From a bacterium UBA6115 (lineage in GTDB: Bacteria > Bacillota_A > Clostridia > Christensenellales > Aristaeellaceae), in the NCBI GenBank assembly GCA_002428405.1, contig DIWD01000030.1:1-5281 (forward strand): DNA of 5,281 bases, in the 5' to 3' direction. Below are positions 1 through 5,081 of this stretch, piece after piece. The translations under genes were made by a program, and so were the position numbers. Below the pieces are notes generated by a model. That model was not told where the DNA came from, did not search any database, and saw nothing but the letters and a program-made list of their open reading frames with translations. How positions within the stretch are numbered: position 1 is the stretch's first letter; the number at the start of each line of letters is the position of its first letter.

Positions 1-164
1 ACATGACGCCGGTTGAGGAAGTGCTATCACGTCCCGGCTGGAAAGGGATGAAGGCTGTCAGCGGCGGAAAAGTGTTCAGCGCTGACCTTGATGCCATCAG
101 CCGGCCGGGGCCGAGGCTGGCGGATGCCGCCATCGAGCTGTATAATTTCATTTATGGTCAATGA
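1..164 (+). CDS. ABC importer substrate-binding protein, C-terminal fragment (5' end outside window)
   Basis: An open frame (codons in frame from base 3) runs in from the left edge and stops at TGA 162-164, giving the last 53 complete residues. It reads as the end of a BtuF/FepB-type periplasmic-binding-fold protein. There is a Trp-containing stretch, then AVSGGKVFSAD (the usual 'avk.grvy.id' strand), then SRPGPRLADAAIELYNFIYG, matching the family's terminal 'rpgpRl.dal..l...ih' helix. In a Gram-positive cell such proteins are lipoproteins that capture an iron-siderophore, haem or cobalamin-type ligand outside the membrane and pass it to the FecCD permease. The signal peptide and ligand-binding half lie outside the window, so the substrate is unknown. 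The gene overlaps the next one by 11 bases, which supports one operon and the family call. The ATG at base 3 is probably an internal Met. Confidence 0.78.
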   Translation, partial: MTPVEEVLSRPGWKGMKAVSGGKVFSADLDAISRPGPRLADAAIELYNFIYGQ

Positions 165-1221
165 GCCGGTCAGCTCTCAGGGGGAAAGCCGGTTAAAACG
201 ACGGGGTCCGCCCGTGGCGCGCTTTGCCCTGATGGGGGGAGTCACCCTCCTCGTCCTGCTTTTGTGCGTGTCGCTTGGCAGCGTGCCGGTGCCGCTTCAT
301 AAAACCGCCTCCACTCTCCTGGACGCCCTCGCCGGGCGTTCGGCAGGCGGGGACAGGGACGCCGTCATCATCCTGACCGTCCGCCTGCCCCGGGTACTGA
401 GCGTCCTGCTGACCGGGGCCTCGCTGTCCCTGTGCGGCGCGGCGATGCAGGGCCTGCTCCGGAACCCTCTGGCGGATGGCGCGACACTGGGCGTATCCTC
501 CGGCGCTTCCCTGGGCGCTATGCTGGCCATCCAGCTGGGCATCAGCCTGCCGGGCCTGCCGCTGGCGGGCTCCGTCATCACCGCGGGGCTCTTCGCCTTC
601 CTTTCACTGGCGCTGGTCCTCTTCCTGGCTTTCGCGCTGGACAGGTCGCTGTCCACCAGCACCATCATCCTGATCGGCATCGTTTTCACCATGTTTGCGG
701 GCTCCCTGATGAGCCTGCTGATCGCCTTCTCCGGGCCCAGGCTGCGTTCGCTCACCTTCTGGACCTTAGGTTCCCTCACCGGCACCGGCTACAGGGACGT
801 GCTCCTTCTCTTTTCCGCGCTGGTTCTCTGCGGCGCGGCGCTTCTGTCCCGGGAGAGGGAGCTTGATGCCTTTTCCCTGGGGGAGGAGAACGCCCGGGGC
901 ATTGGTGTGTCCGTGCGGCGCGTCAAGCTGACCATCATGGTCGCGGTGTCCCTGCTCATTGGTGTCAGCGTGTCCATCGGCGGCTCCATCGGCTTTGTCG
1001 GCCTTGTGATCCCGCACATCACCCGGCTTCTCACCGGACCCGCGCACAGGAAACTTCTGCCTGCCTGTGTGTTTCTGGGAGGGATTTTCCTGATGCTGTG
1101 CGATTTGCTGGCGCGGACCATGCTCAGCCCCATCGAGATGCCCCTGGGGGTTGTGACCAGCCTCATCGGCGCTGTGTTCTTCGTGGTCATCCTGGCAAGA
1201 AGCCGCAGGAGGAGGACCTGA
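154..1221 (+). CDS. FecCD-family ABC importer permease (iron-chelate/haem/cobalamin class)
   Basis: A 355-residue polytopic membrane protein, normal in length for the FecCD/BtuC family; two copies normally form the channel of a type II ABC importer. Seen in the sequence: a basic cytoplasmic N-terminus (RLKRRG, about 13-18), a first membrane helix (about 25-42), then the family hallmark region with RLPR (77-80), GAAMQGLLRNPLAD (95-108) and LGVSSGAS (112-119). Next come LGEENARGIGV (242-252), GFVGLVIPHITRLL (280-293, the segment that contacts the ATPase) and PLGVVTSLIGAVFF (330-343). The Pro that usually follows NPLAD is Gly109 here. The start at ATG 154 keeps a typical length and overlaps the binding-protein gene by 11 bases. 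No clear Shine-Dalgarno site precedes it, so coupled re-initiation is likely; GTG 214 and ATG 232 are weaker alternatives. The stop overlaps the ATPase start by one base. The ligand is unresolved. Confidence 0.95.
   Translation: MVNEPVSSQGESRLKRRGPPVARFALMGGVTLLVLLLCVSLGSVPVPLHKTASTLLDALAGRSAGGDRDAVIILTVRLPRVLSVLLTGASLSLCGAAMQGLLRNPLADGATLGVSSGASLGAMLAIQLGISLPGLPLAGSVITAGLFAFLSLALVLFLAFALDRSLSTSTIILIGIVFTMFAGSLMSLLIAFSGPRLRSLTFWTLGSLTGTGYRDVLLLFSALVLCGAALLSRERELDAFSLGEENARGIGVSVRRVKLTIMVAVSLLIGVSVSIGGSIGFVGLVIPHITRLLTGPAHRKLLPACVFLGGIFLMLCDLLARTMLSPIEMPLGVVTSLIGAVFFVVILARSRRRRT
1207..1216 (+). promoter_or_regulatory. Strong ribosome binding site of the ABC ATPase gene
   Basis: AGGAGGAGGA lies inside the permease 3' end and precedes ATG 1221 by about 5 bases. 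It fixes the ATPase start at 1221, in the TGATG stop/start overlap, rather than at the longer in-frame extension beginning at 1098. The site also encodes part of the permease's basic C-terminus (SRRRRT). Confidence 0.85.
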
Positions 1222-2027
1222 TGCTCAAAGCGCGCGGCCTCACAGTCCGGTATGAAGGGTTTGAGGCGCTCAACAGTGCTGACATGGATTTGGCTGAGGG
1301 GCAGTGGCTGATGGCGGTCGGGCCCAACGGCGCGGGAAAATCAACGTTACTCAAAGCCATCGCCCAGATGGTGCCGTATACCGGAACGGTCCAGGTGATG
1401 GGCCGTAACGCCCAGGAACTCAGCGCCAGGGAAACGGCGAGATGGATGTCAGTGCTGCAGCAGAAGCAGACCCTCGCCTACCCGTTTTCCGTGGAGGAAT
1501 TGGTCATGCTAGGCCGGTATGCGCATCAGAATGCTTTCTCACGCCGTGATCCTGAGGGACAGGCAAAGGTGGATGAGGCAATCGGTCTGTGCGGCCTGTC
1601 CAATATCAGGCGGCAGAACGCGCTGACCCTTTCCGGCGGCGAGCTGCAGCGCGCCTTCCTGGCGCAGGTATTCGCCCAGGACGCGCCCATCCTCCTGCTG
1701 GACGAGCCGGCCAGCCATCTGGATCTGGCCTATCAGAAGGAGATATTCAGCCTGATTGCGGACTGGCTGAAGACGCCCGGCCGGGCCGCGCTGTGCGTGG
1801 TGCACGACCTTCAGCTGGCCATGCGGTATGGAACACACGCGATGCTGATGAATTCAGGCCGCTGCGAGGCCGCGGGCACGATGGAGGAGGTGCTGACGCC
1901 TTCCAGCCTGAGCAGGGTTTATGGGATGGATGTGCCGGGCTGGCTCTCCTGGCTGCACGAGCCCTGGGAAAACATGGACAATACGGCTGGAAGGAAGTAT
2001 AATCGCGCCAGAAATGAAAGGGCGTGA
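1221..2027 (+). CDS. ABC importer ATP-binding protein (FecE/BtuD/FhuC type)
   Basis: A 268-residue cytoplasmic ATPase that powers the FecCD permease. All nucleotide-binding motifs are present: Walker A GPNGAGKST (34-42), Q-loop within VLQQ (Gln80/81, where many relatives have Pro-Gln), FSVEELVMLGRYAHQ (89-103, the family's 'ftV.e.V.lGR.ph' segment), signature LSGGELQRA (137-145), Walker B ILLLDEP (157-163), D-loop SHLD (165-168) and switch His195 in VVHD. The 'LGRY' segment and the direct permease neighbour place it in the iron-chelate/B12 uptake group rather than with amino-acid or drug transporters. The start follows a strong AGGAGG site. The C-terminal tail after about residue 235 is poorly conserved in the family, and here its DNA also holds a promoter for nrdR. 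The nrdR start codon follows 4 bases after the stop. Specific ligand not determinable. Confidence 0.97.
   Translation: MLKARGLTVRYEGFEALNSADMDLAEGQWLMAVGPNGAGKSTLLKAIAQMVPYTGTVQVMGRNAQELSARETARWMSVLQQKQTLAYPFSVEELVMLGRYAHQNAFSRRDPEGQAKVDEAIGLCGLSNIRRQNALTLSGGELQRAFLAQVFAQDAPILLLDEPASHLDLAYQKEIFSLIADWLKTPGRAALCVVHDLQLAMRYGTHAMLMNSGRCEAAGTMEEVLTPSSLSRVYGMDVPGWLSWLHEPWENMDNTAGRKYNRARNERA
1975..2003 (+). promoter_or_regulatory. Predicted sigma-A-type promoter for nrdR, inside the ABC ATPase gene
   Basis: TGGACA (1975-1980, 5 of 6 to the -35 consensus) and a perfect TATAAT (1998-2003) are separated by exactly 17 bases. Transcription would begin near 2010, giving a leader of about 22 bases that contains GAAAGGG (2016-2022), a plausible ribosome binding site 9 bases before the nrdR ATG at 2032. 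The promoter sits in the codons for the last residues of the ATPase. The match is read by eye and has no experimental support here. Confidence 0.7.
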
Positions 2028-2031
2028 GTGT

Positions 2032-2505
2032 ATGAAATGCCACTTCTGCAACTCCGAGGATAGCCGGGTGGTCGATTCCCGGCCCACTGACGACGGCACC
2101 AGCATAAGGCGCAGGCGGGAGTGCATCGCCTGCGGCAAACGTTTCACCACGTATGAAAAGGTGGAAACCATCCAGCTGCTGGTCATCAAGAAGGATCAGA
2201 CGAGGGAGCTTTTCGATCCCAACAAGATCCGTTCCGGCATCATTCATGCCTGTCATAAACGGCCGGTTCCGGCCCGCGAGATCGACCGGGTCGTTACGGA
2301 GATTGAGCAGTTCGCCTACAACAGCATGCAGCAGGAGATCACGACGCATCAAATCGGCGAGATGGTGATGGACGCCCTGCGCGCCCTGGATGAGGTCGCC
2401 TACATCCGCTTTGCATCTGTATACCGGCAGTTCACGGACATTCCCACCTTCCTTCACGAGCTGAACCGGCTGATGAAAGAAAACGCGGAAGAGAGACCGA
2501 GGTAA
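2032..2505 (+). CDS. nrdR: Transcriptional repressor NrdR
   Basis: A 157-residue protein, close to the usual 150-160. NrdR senses ATP/dATP and represses ribonucleotide reductase operons by binding paired NrdR boxes. The N-terminal zinc ribbon is complete, with Cys3, Cys6, Cys31 and Cys34 in MKCHFC and ECIACGKRFTTYE, and the basic DNA-contacting stretch IRRRRE (25-30) between the two Cys pairs. The ATP-cone follows, from about residue 46: VIKKDQTRELFDPNKIRSGI (51-70), ACHKRPV (73-79), then IGEMVMDALRALDEVAYIRFASVYRQF (108-134), the most diagnostic block of the family. The start at ATG 2032 places CxxC at residues 3-6 as in known members; longer in-frame extensions would merely run back into the ATPase gene. 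It follows the importer operon by 4 bases but has a good promoter of its own and its own terminator. No convincing NrdR box was found in the window. Confidence 0.98.
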   Translation: MKCHFCNSEDSRVVDSRPTDDGTSIRRRRECIACGKRFTTYEKVETIQLLVIKKDQTRELFDPNKIRSGIIHACHKRPVPAREIDRVVTEIEQFAYNSMQQEITTHQIGEMVMDALRALDEVAYIRFASVYRQFTDIPTFLHELNRLMKENAEERPR

Positions 2506-2507
2506 GA

Positions 2508-2531
2508 AAAAGGAGCGGAAACGCTCCTTTT
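2508..2531. terminator. Bidirectional intrinsic terminator between nrdR and the convergent reductase gene
   Basis: A perfect 10-bp inverted repeat, AAAAGGAGCG (2508-2517) and CGCTCCTTTT (2522-2531), encloses a GAAA loop on the plus strand. It begins 2 bases after the nrdR stop and ends 16 bases beyond the minus-strand reductase stop. Read on the plus strand the stem ends in TTTT then CATT. Read on the minus strand the stem is followed by a longer T run (TTTTTCTT), so it may work better for the reductase transcript. Its position between two convergent genes fits shared use. Confidence 0.9.
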
Positions 2532-2547
2532 CATTACATGGGGTGCC

Positions 2548-3261
2548 TCAGCGGAATCCGCCGTCGACCCCCAGCACCTGCCCTGTTATATAGGAAGCGC
2601 CGTCATCAAGCAGGAAGGCCGCGGCGGACGCGACATCTTCCGGCCGGCCCAGGCGGTGAAGCGGGCTGCGCTCAGCCAGCCTGATCAGTTCCTCTTGTGT
2701 AAACCCCTTCATCATATCCGTCAGGATGACCCCGGGAGCCAGGCAGTTCACCCGGATGCCGCAGGGACCAAGCTCATCAGCCAGCGAACGGGACAGGCCG
2801 ATCATACCCGCCTTGCTGGCGGCATAAGCCGCCTCGCAGGAAGCCCCTGATATGCCCCAAATGGAGGAAATGAACAGCAAGCTGCCATTCTTCCTCTCGG
2901 CCATCTTCCTGATAACAGGCCGGGCGGCCAGGAAAGCGCCGCGCAGGTTGACGGCGAACACCTCGTCCCAGTCTCTTGAAGACATGTCCTGAAGCAGGCC
3001 GGAATAGCTCACCCCGGCGCAGAATACTGCCGCATCAAGACGGCCCAGGTTCGAATAAGCCCGCTCGACCATCTCTTCTGTCTGATTCTCATCCCGCACA
3101 TCAGCCTTCAGGAGATAGCCGCCGGTCTGTGCCGCAAGGGTTTCAGCCTGCTTCTGGCTTTGATTGAATGTGAACGCGACGCGCCAGCCGGTTTCAGTCA
3201 GCTTTCTTACAATCGCTTCACCGATACCGCGCGAGCCGCCGGCGACCAGGGCTGTTTTCAT
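2548..3261 (-). CDS. SDR-family NAD(P)-dependent oxidoreductase, FabG-like; possible EF-P 5-aminopentanone reductase (YmfI-like)
   Basis: A 237-residue classical short-chain dehydrogenase/reductase, complete and of usual length. Rossmann cofactor motif: GGSRGIG (8-14). The catalytic tetrad is intact: Asn105 (VNLRG), Ser133 (FISSIWG), Tyr146 and Lys150 (YAASK). Also seen are RVNCLAPGVILT (170-181) and the C-terminal SYITGQVLGVDGGF. The usual NNAG motif is FCAG (80-83), so the structural Asn is lost. The run SSIWGISGASCEAAYAASK (132-150) recalls, from memory, the Firmicutes YmfI group, which reduces the 5-aminopentanone modification on elongation factor P. That specific role is inference; 3-oxoacyl-ACP reductase or another SDR activity is the alternative, and neither fab genes nor efp are visible here. 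ATG at 3261 is chosen because GGAAAGGCGGA lies 6 bases upstream and a promoter just beyond; the longer frame to 3315 would start inside that promoter. Confidence 0.95.
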   Translation of the reverse strand: MKTALVAGGSRGIGEAIVRKLTETGWRVAFTFNQSQKQAETLAAQTGGYLLKADVRDENQTEEMVERAYSNLGRLDAAVFCAGVSYSGLLQDMSSRDWDEVFAVNLRGAFLAARPVIRKMAERKNGSLLFISSIWGISGASCEAAYAASKAGMIGLSRSLADELGPCGIRVNCLAPGVILTDMMKGFTQEELIRLAERSPLHRLGRPEDVASAAAFLLDDGASYITGQVLGVDGGFR

Positions 3262-3285
3262 GCTTGATCCGCCTTTCCATATAGA

Positions 3286-3315
3286 ATTGTAGGCTTGCTT
3301 TGTGCGGCATGTCAA
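3286..3315 (-). promoter_or_regulatory. Predicted promoter of the SDR gene
   Basis: On the minus strand a perfect TTGACA (3315-3310) is followed after 18 bases by TACAAT (3291-3286, 5 of 6). The predicted start near 3279 leaves a leader of about 18 bases that is almost entirely the ribosome binding site GGAAAGGCGGA. It lies back-to-back with the rightward promoter at 3327-3355, with 11 bases between the two -35 boxes. Confidence 0.75.
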
Positions 3316-3321
3316 CGTCCT

Positions 3322-3345
3322 GTTGCTTTACAGCGGACAAGCAAC
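3322..3345. repeat. 7-bp inverted repeat over the rightward promoter, candidate operator
   Basis: GTTGCTT (3322-3328) and AAGCAAC (3339-3345) are perfect inverted copies with a 10-base spacer, so the arm centres are 17 bases apart. The left arm overlaps the rightward -35 box and the right arm lies in the promoter spacer just upstream of the -10 box. A third TTGCTT copy lies at 3295-3300 within the spacer of the leftward promoter. The placement fits a dimeric regulator, but a repeat of this size can occur by chance in AT-rich promoter DNA. Confidence 0.3.
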
Positions 3346-3355
3346 CATATATAAT
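3327..3355 (+). promoter_or_regulatory. Predicted promoter of the small-protein/SecD-like/SecF-like operon
   Basis: TTTACA (3327-3332, 5 of 6) and a perfect TATAAT (3350-3355) are separated by 17 bases. The predicted start is near 3362, giving a leader of about 22 bases containing the ribosome binding site AAGGGGGA (3371-3378), 5 bases before ATG 3384. No other good promoter or terminator was found between here and the right edge, so it probably drives all three downstream genes. Confidence 0.75.
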
Positions 3356-3383
3356 AACCCCATTGCGCGAAAGGGGGATTTTT

Positions 3384-3698
3384 ATGCTGAAACGGCTGTT
3401 CATACTGATCCTTCTTTGCGCCGCCGTTTTCCTGCTCATGGGCCTGATGGTTTCCATCGGCAATGGAGAAACGCCGGCATTGCCTGAGAAACCTGTCCAA
3501 ACCATCATGATGCCAATCAGAAGTGCGGCCGGGCTCCTTGAATCCGCGGGGAAACCCTCGCTGATTCTCCTTATAGTCATGGGATTCATGATGTTATTCA
3601 ATGCTCAGGCCGGTTTGATCCAAAGGGTCCTTTGGCCGCGGGTGCCCCATGCGCAGGTACGCTATTACGCCTTCCATTTTTCTGACAGGGCGGGGTAA
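3384..3698 (+). CDS. Small membrane protein of unknown family (104 residues)
   Basis: I do not recognise this family. What can be seen: a short basic start (MLKR), a strong hydrophobic helix at about residues 5-25 that could be a signal anchor, and a polar Pro-rich linker (about 26-58, GNGETPALPEKP). A second hydrophobic segment follows (about 59-77, LILLIVMGFMMLF), then a basic, aromatic C-terminal tail (RVLWPRVPHAQVRYYAFHF). A consensus promoter and a strong ribosome binding site (AAGGGGGA, 5 bases upstream) support it as a real gene. Frame extensions upstream would cross that promoter. It stands 43 bases before the SecD-like gene with no terminator between, in the place YajC takes in yajC-secD-secF operons. 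YajC has one membrane helix and a conserved C-terminal domain, which I do not see here, so only the position is comparable. Both membrane segments are predicted by eye. Confidence 0.75.
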   Translation: MLKRLFILILLCAAVFLLMGLMVSIGNGETPALPEKPVQTIMMPIRSAAGLLESAGKPSLILLIVMGFMMLFNAQAGLIQRVLWPRVPHAQVRYYAFHFSDRAG

Positions 3699-3726
3699 GA
3701 CACCTAAAATCATCGGATAATAAAGT

Positions 3727-3736
3727 AAAGGAAGAG
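3727..3736 (+). promoter_or_regulatory. Ribosome binding site deciding the SecD-like start
   Basis: AAAGGAAGAG holds an AGGA core (3729-3732) that lies 9 bases before ATG 3742 but only 3 bases before the alternative in-frame GTG 3736, which itself overlaps the site. ATG 3742 is therefore preferred. Confidence 0.65.
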
Positions 3737-3741
3737 TGGAC

Positions 3742-5079
3742 ATGGCTAAACAAGCAAAGACCAAAAAACTGACAGTTAACCGCAAGGCGGTTTCAGCGGC
3801 TACCCTGCTCATCGCGCTTGCGCTGAGCGTGGTTTTTATCTTACTGGGCATAACCGGCAGGGATATGGACAGGGAGGGGCTTTATAAACTGCTGCCCTGG
3901 CTTCCTACTACCGGCGAAACATACAGATGGCGCGATGCGCTTGTACCCGGGGCAGCCCTTGGGGACACCATCGTACAGACTTATTCTTTTGAACAAACGG
4001 GCCAAGCGGCTTCCCCGGGGGATTTGGATAAGGCTGTCATTATCCTGGCCGAACGACTCAACGACCTTGGCTGGACGGACGCCGCGGTACAGAAGGATCC
4101 CGAAGGGAATATCCAGGTCACACTGCCCGCAGGCGCGGACGCGGCTTTCCTGGGACGCCTGCTCAGCGCGAAGGGGGAGTATTCCCTGGCAGGCCCTGAC
4201 GGTCAGGTCTTCCTGACAGGGGAGCATATTAAGGCAGCGGGATATGGCTACGCTGACAACACAGGCAAGAGTTTCGCCTTATCCTTTGAGTTTGACCAGG
4301 AAGGCAAAGAAATCTTTGCACAGAAAACGACGGAACTGCTGGGGCAGAACGTCAGCCTGCTGCGGGACGGAGTCGTCCTGGTCAGTCCGACCATCAGCAC
4401 GCCGCTGACAGACGGCGGGGTGTCCATTCCGAATTTCACCTTGGATGAAGCGCGTGAAAACGCTGTCCTGATGCGTTCAGGCGCGCTTCCCAACGCTCTG
4501 GCCATTAAAACAGACAATGTGTCCGGTGCGGCACTGCTGGGCACGAATGTCCAGCGCAACCTGATCATCGCCTTGCTGTGCCTGTTCGCCATAGTGGCGC
4601 TGTACTTCATCTTTTTCTACCGCATGGGCGGCTTTATGGCGGCCTGGATGCTGCTGCTTCAGCTGGCCCTGTCCCATTTCTTTGCAGCATTGATCGGCGC
4701 CGGACTTACGGTCCAAACGCTGTCAGCGATTTACATGCCGTTTTTTGTCTCCGTATTTGCCATGGTCAATCTCTTTGACGGCGTGCAGGGAGACATCCTG
4801 CGCGGGCGTTCAGTCCGCCAGGCGCTCAAAGAGGGTTATGCCGGGCGCGGCCATGCTTCCCTTGACATATATGCCGCCCTCACGATTCTTTCAGTTGTCC
4901 TCATCATTGCTGACCGCGGGATGATCAAACTCTTTTCAGAAGTGTTTGCCATCAGCCTGCTGCTGGGCCTGGTTCTGACCCATCTGGCGATGCGTTTGCT
5001 GCTCAATGAGACTATAAACCTCTTTGGCAGCCGGACAACACTGTATACCGTCCATCGCGATGAAAAGAAGGAGGCTTGA
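3742..5079 (+). CDS. Divergent SecD-like membrane protein (SecD/SecF export family, RND fold)
   Basis: A 445-residue protein with the SecD layout: TM1 (about 17-37), an extracytoplasmic P1-like region (about 40-270), then about five helices (274-293, 298-321, 326-346, 374-391, 399-421). SecD landmarks are visible: ILAERLNDLGW (101-111, 'ii.rRvn.lGv'), IQVTLPAGAD (124-133, 'i.VqlPGv.d'), FLTGEHI (157-163), LSFEFDQEGKEIFAQKT (180-196), FTLDEARENAVLMRSGALPNAL (232-253, the 'ft..eA..la..L..GaLP' block) and GRSVRQALKEGY (355-366). Canonical SecD/SecF uses proton flow to aid late steps of protein export beside SecYEG. Several key residues are changed here. The expected LGLDLRGG near 67-83 is not recognisable, and VDAN of the fourth helix aligns with VFAM (338-341), so the essential Asp is Phe339. 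In the fifth helix DANxTT is DIYAAL (375-380). It lies between a small membrane protein and a SecF-like gene that starts 2 bases after its stop. A SecDF-derived paralogue with altered energetics is the best reading. Confidence 0.85.
   Translation: MAKQAKTKKLTVNRKAVSAATLLIALALSVVFILLGITGRDMDREGLYKLLPWLPTTGETYRWRDALVPGAALGDTIVQTYSFEQTGQAASPGDLDKAVIILAERLNDLGWTDAAVQKDPEGNIQVTLPAGADAAFLGRLLSAKGEYSLAGPDGQVFLTGEHIKAAGYGYADNTGKSFALSFEFDQEGKEIFAQKTTELLGQNVSLLRDGVVLVSPTISTPLTDGGVSIPNFTLDEARENAVLMRSGALPNALAIKTDNVSGAALLGTNVQRNLIIALLCLFAIVALYFIFFYRMGGFMAAWMLLLQLALSHFFAALIGAGLTVQTLSAIYMPFFVSVFAMVNLFDGVQGDILRGRSVRQALKEGYAGRGHASLDIYAALTILSVVLIIADRGMIKLFSEVFAISLLLGLVLTHLAMRLLLNETINLFGSRTTLYTVHRDEKKEA
5068..5074 (+). 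promoter_or_regulatory. Strong ribosome binding site of the SecF-like gene
   Basis: AAGGAGG within the last codons of the SecD-like gene lies 7 bases before ATG 5082. It is the strongest evidence that the open frame cut by the right edge is a real gene and that 5082 is its start. Confidence 0.85.
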
Positions 5080-5081
5080 AG

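Noticed and set aside
141..146. Perfect TATAAT just before the permease ATG, a possible internal promoter.
   Set aside because: No -35-like hexamer lies 16-18 bases upstream (the region reads CTGGCGGA), and the hexamer is part of conserved binding-protein codons for Tyr-Asn.
88..153. 22-residue N-terminal extension of the permease from a TTG start.
   Set aside because: It lies wholly within the binding-protein coding end, has no ribosome binding site, is Arg/Gly/Pro-rich, and would make the protein longer than the family norm.
297..785. Minus-strand open frame (162 codons) opposite the permease gene.
   Set aside because: Its product is Arg/Ser/Pro-rich with no domain. It is a shadow of the conserved FecCD sequence on the other strand.
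1921..2031. N-terminal extension of nrdR into the ATPase gene.
   Set aside because: NrdR proteins begin directly with MxCPxC-type zinc-ribbon sequence. The extension is the ATPase gene read in another frame and precedes the predicted transcription start.
1747..2457. Long minus-strand open frame (about 236 codons) opposite the ATPase end and nrdR.
   Set aside because: It spans two well-supported plus-strand genes, shows no recognisable domain, and is expected by chance in GC-rich DNA with few stop codons.
3342..3357. Partial match to an NrdR box (CCATATATAATA) in the divergent promoter region.
   Set aside because: The flanking C/G symmetry of the consensus is missing, only one copy is present rather than a spaced pair, and the match is mostly the TATAAT -10 box.
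3716..3721. GATAAT upstream of the SecD-like gene as a separate promoter.
   Set aside because: The -35 position falls on GGGGTAA at the end of the small-protein gene, with no resemblance to TTGACA. Readthrough from 3327-3355 is simpler.
3841..4227. Minus-strand open frame (128 codons) opposite the SecD-like gene.
   Set aside because: No ribosome binding site or domain. It lies fully within the P1-region codons of a protein with clear SecD-type blocks.
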